This document shows positions 47,985 to 58,495 of a stretch of 64,000 nucleotides of DNA, in pieces. The DNA is from Amanita rubescens (lineage: Eukaryota; Basidiomycota; Agaricomycetes; Agaricales; Amanitaceae). Every line of letters begins with the position of its first letter. The first letter of the stretch is position 1. The translations under genes were made by a program, and so were the position numbers. The notes under the pieces were generated by a model. The model did no database searches. It was not told the DNA's origin and saw only the letters and a program-made list of their open reading frames with translations. The DNA is taken from NCBI GenBank assembly GCA_015039365.1, contig WION01000240.1, positions 17,222 through 81,221 on the forward strand. Reading direction: 5' to 3'.

Positions 47985-50900
47985 ATGAATCATCCTATCA
48001 GCTTCAAGGATAGTACCTTCAATGAAGTTCATGGTAGCTATGTGTGTCATCCAATCTGATACCAATCACATCACACTGACAACTGATATAACTTAGACAC
48101 AGAATACCATTCAAGTCACAAATGGTATGTGATAGTTTTTGTCACTGAAACTCATGTCTCAAATGTTACACTTAGTAAATAAGGAAGAGCTTCTTGGTTT
48201 GTTATTTAGCAGTCAACCTCTACAATGTATTAAGAAGCCTGGTGTTCTTACTGCAGAAAAGTTCAAAAAGTGGTTGGCAGTACCTGACCCATCAATCAAC
48301 CATAACATTGCTAGAGAGAAGCACCATGAAGGCACTTGTCAGTGGCTCCTAGATGACAAGAGATATATTTCCTGGAAAGAAGAATCTAACTCTTTCATGT
48401 GGATCAATGGCATATGTGAGCAACATCTTTAAATGGTTTATTCTTAGTGACTCAATGATCAGTAGCTGGTTGTGGAAAGACTCTCATTTGGTGAATATTC
48501 TTTTTGGCACTTTCTGCTGCTCAGCTAAGAGAAGAACAGCTCCACCATCATTGAGGACATCAAAAACATTGTTCAAGATCATCCTGGGACTGGTTTGGCC
48601 TATTTCTATTTTGACATCAATGACAAAATGAAGCAGACATCCAGAAGCCTTCTTTCTTCTCTAGTCCTGAGTTTGACAGCAAAGTCCAAGAATTTTTTGC
48701 TGTTGGAAAAGCTTTATGACAAGCATGACCAGCTTCATAAACCAACAAATGCTGAACTCCTTCATCTGCTTATGACCCTCTTGCAACTTTTCCAGCAAGC
48801 TTACATTGTGATTGATGCTCTGGATGAATGTGATGATTATTACCAATTATTTGTCCAAGTGGTCAAAATCATTTATGAGTGGAAATTGCCACGTTTTCAC
48901 CTTCTGGTGAGCAGCAGAAGAGAGCAGCACATCATCACCTCTATGGGAGAATGTAGGCCCAGCTGAAATATGTCTGTCTGCAGAATTGGTTGAGAGAGAT
49001 GTGATATCCTATATTTGTTCAGTTGTTAAAGAAGACCATAGGCTGAAGAGGTGGAGTGACATTGTACAACAAGATATAAAGAATGCACTTATTAGTAGTG
49101 CAAATGGAATGTATGTTTGATCACATTTTTAACTATCCAGAGGCACTTAAAGTGGCTGAGCAGGTTCCGCTGGGTTGCATGCCAAGTTGAAGAGCTGAAG
49201 TACTGCCAAAGTGAAGCTGTGCTTATACAAACATTGAAGTCTCTTCCAAAAGACCTTGAAACCACCTATGATCAAATACTTCAAAGGATTCATGAAAAGG
49301 AGATGTCATCTGCAAAAGTCATTCTACTGTGGTTAGCATTGGGCATGAGACCTTTCACACAAGAGCAACTAGCCATTGTGGTGACATTTGATCCCCTTAA
49401 TAACACATTTGATTCCAGGTTGGGATTGCCATGTCCTGATGATGTTTTACAAGTGTGTTCCAGCCTCATAATGAAGACCAGTTACAACACAGTCAAACTG
49501 GCTCATGCAACTGTGAGGGAGTACTTGATTAACAAGCCAGAGAAAATTGGATTGTCTGGTTTAGAAGCAGGTCATGCTTCCATTGCTCATTTCTGCTTAA
49601 GTTATCTTCTGTACAGTGGGTGGAAAACAGAGAAAAATGAATTTCCACTTCTGCAGTACTCAGCACAACTTTGGCCAGACCACTACAAGCTTAGCAGCAA
49701 GGATGAAACCCTGCAGAAGACTGTAATAATGTTTTTTCAGTCAGAGAACGAGACTTTTAACAAGTGGATAGAGATTTATCATGGTACTTGGGAAATCACA
49801 GGACATTACTCCCATATCTCACCACTCCACTATGCTGTATTACTTGGACTGGGGGACATTGTGGAACACTTAGTCAAAGGGAATGATTCCATTCCTACAT
49901 ACAGTGGAATCATTCAAATTGCTGCAAAGCATGGATATGTTGATATTATCAAAATGCTGTTGGACAAGGGTGTAAATGTGAATGCACAGGGTGAACATTT
50001 TGGCAATGCACTACAGGCTGCAATACGTGGAAATCATGTTGAAATGGTCAGGCTTCTGGTGAATGAAGGTGCAGATGTCAATGCACAGGTTGGCAAATAT
50101 GGAAGTGGATTATATCAGGCATCACTACAAGGGCATGCTAAAATTGTTAGGCTTTTATTAGAAAAATCAGCAAATGCCAATGCCAAAGGTAGAGAATATG
50201 GGAATGCATTGCAAGCTGCATCATATCAGGGTCATATTGAGATTGTAAAACTTCTCCTGAAGAAAGGAGCAGATGTGAATGCACAGGGTGGAAAACACAG
50301 TAACCCATTGCAAGCTGCATTGGCAATGGGTCATGCAACTATTGCAAAGCTTCTTTTGGACACAGGGGCAAATGCCAATGCACTAGGTGGATTTTATAGA
50401 AATTATAATATTGCTGGACTCCTTTTGGGAAAAGGAGTAGATGTGAATTCACAGGATGGGGAATATGGCTATACATTGCAAGCTGCATCATACAAGGGTC
50501 ATGCTGAAATTGTCAGCCTGCTGTTGGACAAAGGAGCCAATGTGAATGCACCAGGTAGAGAATATGGCAATGCATTGCAAGCTGCATCAAACAAGGGTCA
50601 TGCAAAAATTGTCAGTCTTCTGTTAGATAAAGGAGCAAATGTGAATGCACAGGGTGGAGAATATGGCAATGCATTGCAATCTGCATCACAAAATGGTCAT
50701 GCTAAAACTGTCAGCCTTCTGCTACATAAAGGAGCAGATGTGAATGCACAGGGTGGATTCTATGGCAATGCATTGCAAGCTGCAGTATACAATGGTCACA
50801 CTGAAATTGTGAGGCTTCTGTTGGATAAAGGAGATGTGGATGTACAGGGTGGAAGATATGGCAGTGCATTGCAGGTTGCATCAGACAAGGGTCATGCTGA

Positions 50901-52086
50901 GATTGTCAAGCTTCTATTAAATAAAGGAACAAATGTGAATGCACAGGGTGGAGGATATGGCAATGCATTGCAAGCTGCATCATATAAGGGCTATGCTAAA
51001 ATTGTCATCCTTCTGTTGGATAAAGGAGCCAATGTGAACACACAAGGTGGAGAATATGGCAATGCATTGCAATCTGCATCATACAATGGTCATGCAAAGA
51101 TTGTCAGTCTTCTGCTGGAAGAACAAGCATGTGTGAATGCACAGGGTGGAAGATATGGCAATGCATTGCAAGCTGCATCATACAAGGGTCATGCTAAAAT
51201 TGTCAGGCTTCTGTTAGATAAAGGAGCCAATGTGAATGCAGAGGGTGGAGAATATGGCAATGCCTTGCAAGCTGCATCACATGAGGGTCATGCTGGAATC
51301 ATCAGGCTTCTGTTGGATAAAGGAGCAGATGTGAATGCACAGGGTGGAAAATATGGCAATGCATTGCAAGCCACATCATCTGAGGGTCATGCTGAAATTG
51401 TCAGGCTTCTGTTGGATGAAGGGGCAGATGTGAATGGATTGGATGGAAAATATGGCAATGCATTGCAAGCTGCATCACACAAGGGTCATGCTGAGATTGC
51501 CAGGCTTCTGTTGGATAAAGGAGCCAATGTGAATGCACAAGGTGGACTCTATGGCAATGCATTGCAAGCTGCATTATGCAATGGTAATGCTGAACTCATC
51601 AGGCTTCTATTAGATAAAGGGGCAGATGTGAATGCACAGGGTGGATTCTATGGCAATATATTGCAAGCTGCATCATGCAATGGTAATGTTGAAATTGCCA
51701 GGCTTCTGTTGGATGAAGGAGCAGATGTGAATGCACAAGGTGGATTCTATGGCAATGCATTGCAAGCTGCATCATGCAATGGCAATGCTGAACTTGTCAG
51801 GCTTCTGTTGGATAAAGGAGCAGATGTGAATGCACAGGGTGGAGAATATGGCAATGCATTGCAAGGTGCATCACACAGGGGATGTCCTGAAATTGTTGGA
51901 CTTCTGTTGGATAAAAGAGCAAACGTGAATGCACAGGGTGGGCCCTATGGAAATGCATTGCAAGCTGCATTACACATGAGTTATAATGTTGAAGCTGCAT
52001 CTGGGTCATATGTGGATTATGCTGGAATTGTCAGACTTCTGTTGGATAAAGGAGCAAATGAGGATTTGCAGTGTGAGGAGTTCTAA
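47985..52086 (+). CDS. NACHT-ankyrin receptor, copy 1, with one frameshift
   Basis: Exons 47985-48041, 48097-48124, 48176-48415, 48463-48490, 48540-49110 and 49164-52086; introns 47-55 bases. The Walker A (AGCGKTLI) is encoded almost alone in the 28-base fourth exon. Walker B is YIVIDALDECDDYY and a sensor SSRREQH follows. The NACHT tail reads ANGMFRWVACQVEELKYC across the fifth intron, then a helical region, then about 24 ankyrin repeats of 33 residues (GNALQAASYKGHAEIVRLLL). One lesion is seen: an extra G in 'tgtaggcccagctg' (about 48,955; copy 2 has 'tgtaacccagctg'), which stops translation before the ankyrins. It may be a real mutation or a sequence error. The frame downstream is offset by exactly one base and is otherwise intact. 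Such NLRs serve in fungal immunity; no N-terminal effector domain is recognised. Confidence 0.78.
49980..52060 (+). repeat. Tandem 99-bp ankyrin repeats, receptor copy 1
   Basis: Roughly 20 adjacent 99-base units share 'tatggcaatgcattgcaagctgc' and 'aggcttctgttggataaagg'. Variation sits at the ankyrin surface positions (after QAAS and before HAEIV). Unit order differs from the array at 60.5-61.9 kb. Confidence 0.9.
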
Positions 52087-52499
52087 TGCAATGCATTGCA
52101 AGCTGGATTATCCTTGAATGGATGAGTATGATAAGGTAGGTACTCAAACTCAATCAGTAATGCTAAAGTTTCTCAGACATGATTTCAGTGCATAAAGTTA
52201 GGTGTATGACAACAGTTGTGAAACCAAGTATTCCTGATAAATGTGGGCTTGATCGAAGCCCTTAGCCAGTTCACTTGAACATTGTGTTCTGGGAAGCTGA
52301 AAATCTTCATCTCTTGTCAATGGTCATGTGTGCAATATGTTTGTAAGTATGTACCTTGCCGGATATGACAATTCTCGAAGTGTAGTAAGGGTAACCAATC
52401 CCCCATCCAGGCTCACCCGCCTATAAAATAACAAATACGCAGACCAACTCTCATCCCATTCCCAAGCCCCAAACACAGAGTCCTCATGTCTCACATCCG
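52087..52499. promoter_or_regulatory. 3' flank of receptor copy 1 with a plus-strand TATA box
   Basis: TATAAAATA at 52,422-52,430 is followed about 56 bases later by ATG 52,486. The same block occurs at 62,192-62,200 / ATG 62,253. Both ATGs open short frames sharing only the start (M-HIRNQFI), antisense to the end of the USP10-like remnants. It may be a conserved promoter of an antisense or small transcript. Confidence 0.5.
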
Positions 52500-54382
52500 A
52501 AACCAGTTCATCATCATCCTAACCCACCCATCCCGTGCCTTCACTCCTCCTACCCCAGCTCCACCCCATGCCGGAGCCGCACCGGACCAGCACCGGCATA
52601 TCTCGTTGGAAGAAGTACGTCAAGTGTGTAATGCCCGCCGGACGCCGACAAGCCGTGATGGTACAACAACTTGTACTTTGGCGACCAGCTTTTCTTATTC
52701 CAGGTGCCAACACGTCTAAATGTACGCCTAGTCAGTTCCTTCCCTCAGAGAGCGAGAGAATGAGGAAACGCACTGTTCGCAATATCCAACTCGGGCCCAA
52801 ACCGAACTTGTTTCCCAACTTTGACGACGCCGCCCACGTTCGTGTCGTAGCAAAAGCGTTTCATATGGAGAACCAATATAGGCGGTAGAGCGTCAATGTG
52901 GACTTGCTGTTGAGCTTCCAGAGTTGTACCCGGGCGACCGGGATGAGTGACTTGAACGGGTTGAGGGAGAGAAATGTAAGATAAAGCGTCCTGGACTGTG
53001 GGTGTTTGGTCGCGCTGCCAAAAGAATCCATCAGCGTTAGCAGAAGCGAAGACGAAAATAACAGAAATGTACCTGGATGTCTAATCTAACCGACCTCCAA
53101 TCTTCAACAATGACCGAATCCTTTTTCGCGTAGGGAACCCTCAACGTCGTCCTAAACTTGCCTTCGATATAGTGCTTAAGTTGTATCTATCCATCCATTA
53201 AGCGCACCCCAACAAATATCATGAAAGAACGACGACTCACCGCCCGTGTGACGACAGTCTGATTCCGCTTCCCGACTTCTTGCCAACCTAGTTCCTCAGG
53301 CGGCGCAGCCTCTTCTTTTTCTTCAGTAGGCTCAGCGGGTGCTTGAGGCGTATGTCGACGACCGGTCACCTCTTCTCGCAACACCACCAATTCCTCTTCC
53401 AGCGTCCCCAACATGAACCCTAAGAACTCTTCCGCATCTTCTTGCTGACCGCCCTACAGCATCAGAATCAGCAAACCATTTCAATAACCCTTCGCTCAAA
53501 CACTTACCCTCATATTGTCAAACCTCTTCTTCTCCTTCAACGCATCATACACATACGTCGGGATGAACGATTCGCCTTCCCACATTCCCTCATCCTTACC
53601 ACCATCCTGGTTCCCATCTTCCCATTGTCGTTCCTTTCCCATTGTCGTTCCTTTTCCTTCCCTTTTCCTACACCCTACCCATTTAGCCAACGCATGTCCG
53701 TTCGCCAAACGAACGTCATCCACCACAAAATCAATTTTTCATAAACTCGATCATAGCGTCCACCAGAGGCGTCTTATCGCTACTCTTCGTCTTCTCCTTG
53801 TCGTCTAAGTTGGCCCCCTTCAACCTCCCAAGTTCAACAATAATAACTTTTGGACAGGCGGCGTGTAGACCAACATCTGCAACATGGCATTGGCAAAACA
53901 TAGTCGCCTTTATTGACCAATCCGCGAGGTCGTGTTGTGGTAGCAGTTGTTGTTGCTGTTGCAGCTGCAGCTAAACTCCCACCACCGCTCGCAAAAGCGA
54001 CCTTGTTCTTCTCGTGTGCGCTGGTACTACCTGATGAAGACGGCTCGCCGAATGCGTACCCGTGACTGAGAGTAGAAGCAGGGATAAATCTCTACGACGG
54101 GAGGGCGTTCCTCCCTGAGACGACGAAGACTCGGAAGATTTAAGAAGGGACGCCCATGATGTCTTGGGGGAAGGCGAGAAGTGGTGGTAGTTGCGGCTGT
54201 CGTGGTTCCAGTCGTTGCAGTAGATGTAGCGGCGGTGGGGGTAACAGTGGGGAGGTAGTGCGAGCCACGGCCGTGGTTGATGCAACCGATTTTTCGTCCA
54301 GAAACTCGTCGTCCCCTTTGAGTGGTATCGTACCATTACCCACCACGGCGGGTGAAGAGACAGACGTAGTAGACATTCCCGG
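52500..54382 (-). pseudogene. USP10/Ubp3-like remnant C, 3' part
   Basis: Minus strand. Family blocks in order from the right: GNGTIPLK, a Cys-box region at 53,886-53,933, FIPTYVYDALKEKKRFDNMR, LGTLEEELVVLREE, GWQEVGKRNQTVVTRA, and YHHGLSASGGHYTLDVL with the catalytic His. The Cys-box region reads RPRGLVNKGD and then shifts frame: the bases that would encode Met-Cys are altered, so the catalytic Cys is gone. Other frame breaks are present. The coding region is interrupted by an LTR element at its 5' side and resumes at 57,009. Confidence 0.8.
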
Positions 54383-54779
54383 TGTAACGAGCCGATTCCG
54401 GCTACGTTGGAACTGATCTCCGAAACCTTCCGAAGCTCCCTGAAGCACTCCGAGCCTATACTCGACCCCGGAGGATGATCGTTTGTGTTCGGACGCATGC
54501 ACAGGCCTCGGACTCGGTGCAGGAATTGTCACATGGTCACCTCATGCCTCCGTAGTATATATACCATTGTGTACGTAGTTGTACTTAGCGAATTATCACC
54601 CCATTACTGCTCCGAGTTTGATTCCTTCGGTTCCCTTCGTTCCTCGGTGCTTCAGACACCTTCCACTCGTTCACCTTCATCTTCGGCACCCTCTCTGCAC
54701 CCAAGACTCCCTTCGGACTGACCTCCGTAGTCCCTTTGGCCGAACGCACTTCCGCATCGGCCTTCTTCTGATTGTTTCA
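54383..54779 (+). repeat. 5' LTR
   Basis: 397 bases, TG...CA ends. It contains 'gtagtatatata', which may be the TATA element near 54,555. It matches the 3' LTR except for one base that I could see. Confidence 0.93.
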
Positions 54780-55165
54780 ACTGGAGCCCACCGCGAGGGG
54801 CTCTTAGGTCAGTCCGTCGGTCATTCCTTTCACCCAACTGCTGCACAGAAAGCATCGGACAAGCTCCGGTGTCACTTGGAATCTGCTCCGAGCCACTCCA
54901 AGCACTCTGCCGGCCCTCCCATAGCTCAGAGACCATACCCCGCCGACCTTTCTTCAATTATACCCTCCCCGCTCTTTACACTGCAGTAGCCTTCACCACT
55001 CGGCCCCACAGCACTGACACAGCATCAGCCGAACAACGCCCACACGTTCCACTACTCCCGATCCAGCTCCGATCGATCAATAGCTTTCATCCCTGAAGCC
55101 CCTTGCTTAATCCACCTCGCTTTCCATCAGAACAGCTCGCTTTGCTTCGGCCTGCCAGTAACATC

Positions 55166-56707
55166 ATGACCAAACCAAACCGCCGCATGCCCATCCGAAC
55201 GAACAAGGAGGCACCCTGCTTCCGAGGCACTGCCGCTGGTCTTGAGAGATACCTCGAAGATATCGAGATGATCTGCGAGGATAGACAACGCTCCGGAGAT
55301 GCTGAACTGATCAAATGGGCTGTCTACTATACTGATGAGAAATCTTCCGAGATCTGGAGAGCCGCTCGGGACACCCTATCGGATCCGAAAACCTGGGACG
55401 CGTTTAAGAAAGCGATTTCCGAGATCTACCCCGAGGCACAGCCCGATCGCCGCCACACTATCGCAGCACTACACGCCATTTCCGACCGCTTCTCAGCGCA
55501 AAATGTCACATCCGAGACAGCCCTTGCTGAGTATCACAGGGAATTTTCTGGAACAGCTCAATACCTCATCGGAAAGCGCCGCATGACACGCCGTGAGGCA
55601 AGCATCATGTACATGTCCGCATTCCCTCCCGAGCTCCGACCCGATATCACTACTCGGCTCACAATCAAGTACCCGGACGTCCACCCCGATGACGGCTATG
55701 ATCTAAAGGACATGAATAGTGCCGCACAATTCATTATCAGCTCAAGGTCTGCTATAGCCTTGCTCGCCGCGACCACCCCACAAGCTCCGACGCTTCCGAC
55801 GCCTCCGATGCCTATCCCTACTCCCCCTCCGAGCACAGCCTTCGCTCCGAGCACAGCTTCCACCCATCTCCTTAGCGGATGCGTTTTCTGCGGAGATATC
55901 AATCATCGGACAGCCTGGTGCCATATCAGGGATGAATACGCAAGGCAAGGGAAGATCAAAATAGTCGATGGACGGATTCAATTTTTGGACGGCAACGAAC
56001 CGAATGCATTCCAATACCGCCACTTCGGACAATGGTTCAAAGAACGCATTGATGTATGGCTGCTGAGGTACACACAGCCGACCGCTCCGAAGCCATTTGT
56101 GTCCTCCAACTACTTCCTGGAAGCTCTAGACCACTCCGGAATGCATACCGCCGAGCCTGTCAATACTAAAGCACTGCAAAACGTACATACGACTCTGACG
56201 CACATACACATTAGCACCACGATCCCTAATCAATCCACGCTCCCTAATACCACCCCCTCCGAACCCTCTGAACCCTCCAGACCCTCCGACGCTCCTACCA
56301 CTACAACACATGATACCACCGAGACCTCCGAGGCTCCTGATGACCCCACCACTGCTACGCCAATTTCTGCCACCCCGGAAACCCTCGGCGACCCCATCGC
56401 CGAAGTCTTTATCATTTCCGAGCCATCTGGCATCCCAACAGCTGCCATTCCGAGACCTGATTCCGCCGAAATTCCAACTGCCGCCTTGACCACCTGCACG
56501 ATCGAAGAAAGCGAGACGAGAAGAACCCACCCACCACTTCCCTTCTACTTTCTATCACCATCCGACCTCTCCGACCTGACCAGGAGGTCAGTATTAAAAG
56601 TACCCAGGAGGTGTAACGAGCCGATTCCGGCTACGTTGGAACTGATCTCCGAAACCTTGCGAAGCTCCCTGAAGCACTCCGAGCCTATACTCGACCCCGG
56701 AGGATGA
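55166..56707 (+). CDS. gag: Retrotransposon Gag with CCHC zinc knuckle
   Basis: 513 residues from ATG 55,166 (the frame is open from 55,103). Gag packages the element's RNA. The first 200 residues are the helical capsid-like part typical of fungal Ty3/gypsy Gag (KWAVYYTDEKSSEIW, a WDAFKKAISEIYP helix, LAEYHREFSGTAQYL). A Pro-rich linker follows, then a CCHC knuckle CVFCGDINHRTAWC at about residues 239-252. The C-terminal 200 residues are Thr/Pro/Glu-rich. The last 32 codons lie inside the 3' LTR. There is no pol frame, so mobility must depend on enzymes supplied by another element. Confidence 0.88.
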   Translation: MTKPNRRMPIRTNKEAPCFRGTAAGLERYLEDIEMICEDRQRSGDAELIKWAVYYTDEKSSEIWRAARDTLSDPKTWDAFKKAISEIYPEAQPDRRHTIAALHAISDRFSAQNVTSETALAEYHREFSGTAQYLIGKRRMTRREASIMYMSAFPPELRPDITTRLTIKYPDVHPDDGYDLKDMNSAAQFIISSRSAIALLAATTPQAPTLPTPPMPIPTPPPSTAFAPSTASTHLLSGCVFCGDINHRTAWCHIRDEYARQGKIKIVDGRIQFLDGNEPNAFQYRHFGQWFKERIDVWLLRYTQPTAPKPFVSSNYFLEALDHSGMHTAEPVNTKALQNVHTTLTHIHISTTIPNQSTLPNTTPSEPSEPSRPSDAPTTTTHDTTETSEAPDDPTTATPISATPETLGDPIAEVFIISEPSGIPTAAIPRPDSAEIPTAALTTCTIEESETRRTHPPLPFYFLSPSDLSDLTRRSVLKVPRRCNEPIPATLELISETLRSSLKHSEPILDPGG

Positions 56708-57008
56708 TCGTTTGTGTTCGGACGCATGCACAGGCCTCGGACTCGGTGCAGGAATTGTCACATGGTCACCTCATGCCTCCGTAGTATATATACCATTGTG
56801 TACGTAGTTGTACTTAGCGAATTATCACCCCATTACTGCTCCGAGTTTGATTCCTTCGGTTCCCTTCGTTCCTCGGTGCTTCAGACACCTTCCACTCGTT
56901 CACCTTCATCTTCGGCACCCTCTCTGCACCCAAGACTCCCTTCGGACTGACCTCCGTAGTCCCTTTGGCCGAACGCACTTCCGCATCGGCCTTCTTCTGA
57001 TTGTTTCA
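56612..57008 (+). repeat. 3' LTR
   Basis: 397 bases, the same ends as the 5' LTR. It contains the stop codon of gag. The purine run just before it (acccaggagg) could be a weak polypurine tract. Confidence 0.93.
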
Positions 57009-57620
57009 CCGGGGACCCAGGCACTGTAGAAGACGTCGAATTGTCTATGACAGAAGCAGCTGAAGAAGGAACAGGCGACAAGTCTGTTGCCGCAGTAGCC
57101 GTTTTCGCTCTCGACGGTCTCGTTTGACTTTCTTCGTGTTTTGCCTCTTCAACCACCACCACTACTTTCTCCTTTGCTTCGGTACATGCCATGTCTTCGT
57201 CACCGACGAAAGGCAACGTGGCAGACAGCAATGGCGGTGGAGACGGAGGCGGCGTACTACGGATATCCAACGCTTGCCGAACGACATCTGGATCTGGTGG
57301 TGGATGCGCTTGAGGGGGATATAATGATGGCAGGAGCGTTGCAACGTTGGATGGATCCGCAGGACGTCGGGACCATATAGCCCACGATGCTTTTAGCTTG
57401 TGCTTTGGCAGTTGCAGTTGAGTCTGCGGTTGCGGCTGGGGTTCCCTTTGTTGTGGGGTTGGGGTTGGATTGGGACTTAAAACCTTTTTCGTTCGAGTCC
57501 GGTCGAGGAGAGAGCAGGGCGCTTAGGTGAAGGTGAGATGACGAGGATGAAGATGAGAGCTCTTGTTGGAGTAGGTGTGGCCCGTGGGTGCTGTCGAAGA
57601 GGGTGCTATCGATAGGAGTA
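57009..57620 (-). pseudogene. USP10/Ubp3-like remnant C, 5' part
   Basis: This continues remnant C beyond the LTR element. On the minus strand it reads as the N-terminal region of the family: IWSRRPADPSNVATLLPS, PPDPDVVRQALDIRST, then a Ser/Pro/Thr-rich segment ending SSTVPGSP at the insertion point. No start codon in good context was found; the true 5' end may lie nearer 57,900 and be decayed. Confidence 0.7.
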
Positions 57621-58495
57621 GAGGGTCTAGATGTTCAGGATCTCATGGGTGACCAGGAGTAAAGGCTGGCTCGGAGCCTCGGACGCTGGTGTTGTTGCTG
57701 GTCCAGGTGCCAATGAAATGATTGTGACTGAGGGTACGTACCTCCGTGACCCCCACCCGTCTTTCCTCTGTTCAGTGGCACTACATTGGCGATGCTGGCG
57801 GAGGTGATACAGGCAGTCGGACAATGGAAAACCTGTTATCCTGCGTGGAACTACACAAGTTTCTCCGAGTCGTGTTCAGATTCCGAACATCGCGGCCCGT
57901 ACTACTCAATTCAATTATTTATGCATCGAACGTCTAAATCATCCATTTCATGACTCGTAATTCCAGTTATATACGTTACCATCGATCGAGATTATCGATG
58001 AGTAATCTGACCATGCGTCAATTGAACGGTGTGGCCCGTCCACTACCATGTTCCCGTGTAGCTGACTGCCGTATCGAGCCTCGATCCCCCCTCCAAGGAC
58101 TGGCAAGCATACACCCAATTCGAAAACGGAACTTCACCCACATGAACATCTTAGCCCAGTCTCCCACCTCTTCCATCACCAAGGCACTACATCACTTTGC
58201 GCCTGCACTAGCCATTATATAATATATGTGCAGCATTCGAATAAGTCTTCAAAGAGCCGTCAAGTTGGAGAACGTACCCGTGTGCCATCATGACGAATCT
58301 TGAGTTGTTCGAATGCACTGCCAAATACATTCAATGACGTTCAGAGAACACATTCGAATTGAGTTGTTCGGTTTGGGTGAAAGTTCGTCGCAAATGCAGA
58401 TATCGTGGGGAGATTTCCGCATCGTGGAAATGTGACCTGCCGCAATTCGGACACGTGTCACCCGTCTTCTACTACAACCACCGACCCTTGATAAC
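57621..58495. other. Decayed region upstream of receptor copy 2
   Basis: It probably includes the lost 5' end of USP10-like remnant C. The last 120 bases (from 'ttcgtcgcaaatgcagat' at 58,383) match the stretch just upstream of receptor copy 1 (47,865 onward), so the receptor promoters are duplicated too. No other gene is recognised. Confidence 0.5.

Larger units (their letters stand above)
54383..57008 (+). mobile_element. Young gag-only LTR retrotransposon (probably Ty3/gypsy type)
   Basis: Two 397-bp LTRs, each starting TGTAACG and ending TTTCA (TG...CA), flank 1.8 kb of internal DNA. A 4-bp CCGG flanks both ends as a likely target-site duplication. Three bases after the 5' LTR is a primer-binding-like TGGAGCCCACCGCGAGGG (54,782). 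Only a gag frame is present; there is no protease, reverse transcriptase, RNase H or integrase. I saw a single difference between the LTRs (C/G in 'gaaacctt-cgaagc'). It inserted into the USP10-like gene C, whose frame continues on both sides (SSTVPGSP to the right, GMSTTSVSSP to the left). Confidence 0.93.

Noticed and set aside
54485..54721. 78-codon frame that occurs twice, identical (also 56,714-56,950)
   Set aside because: It is LTR sequence; the duplication is explained by the two LTRs and no protein is known there.
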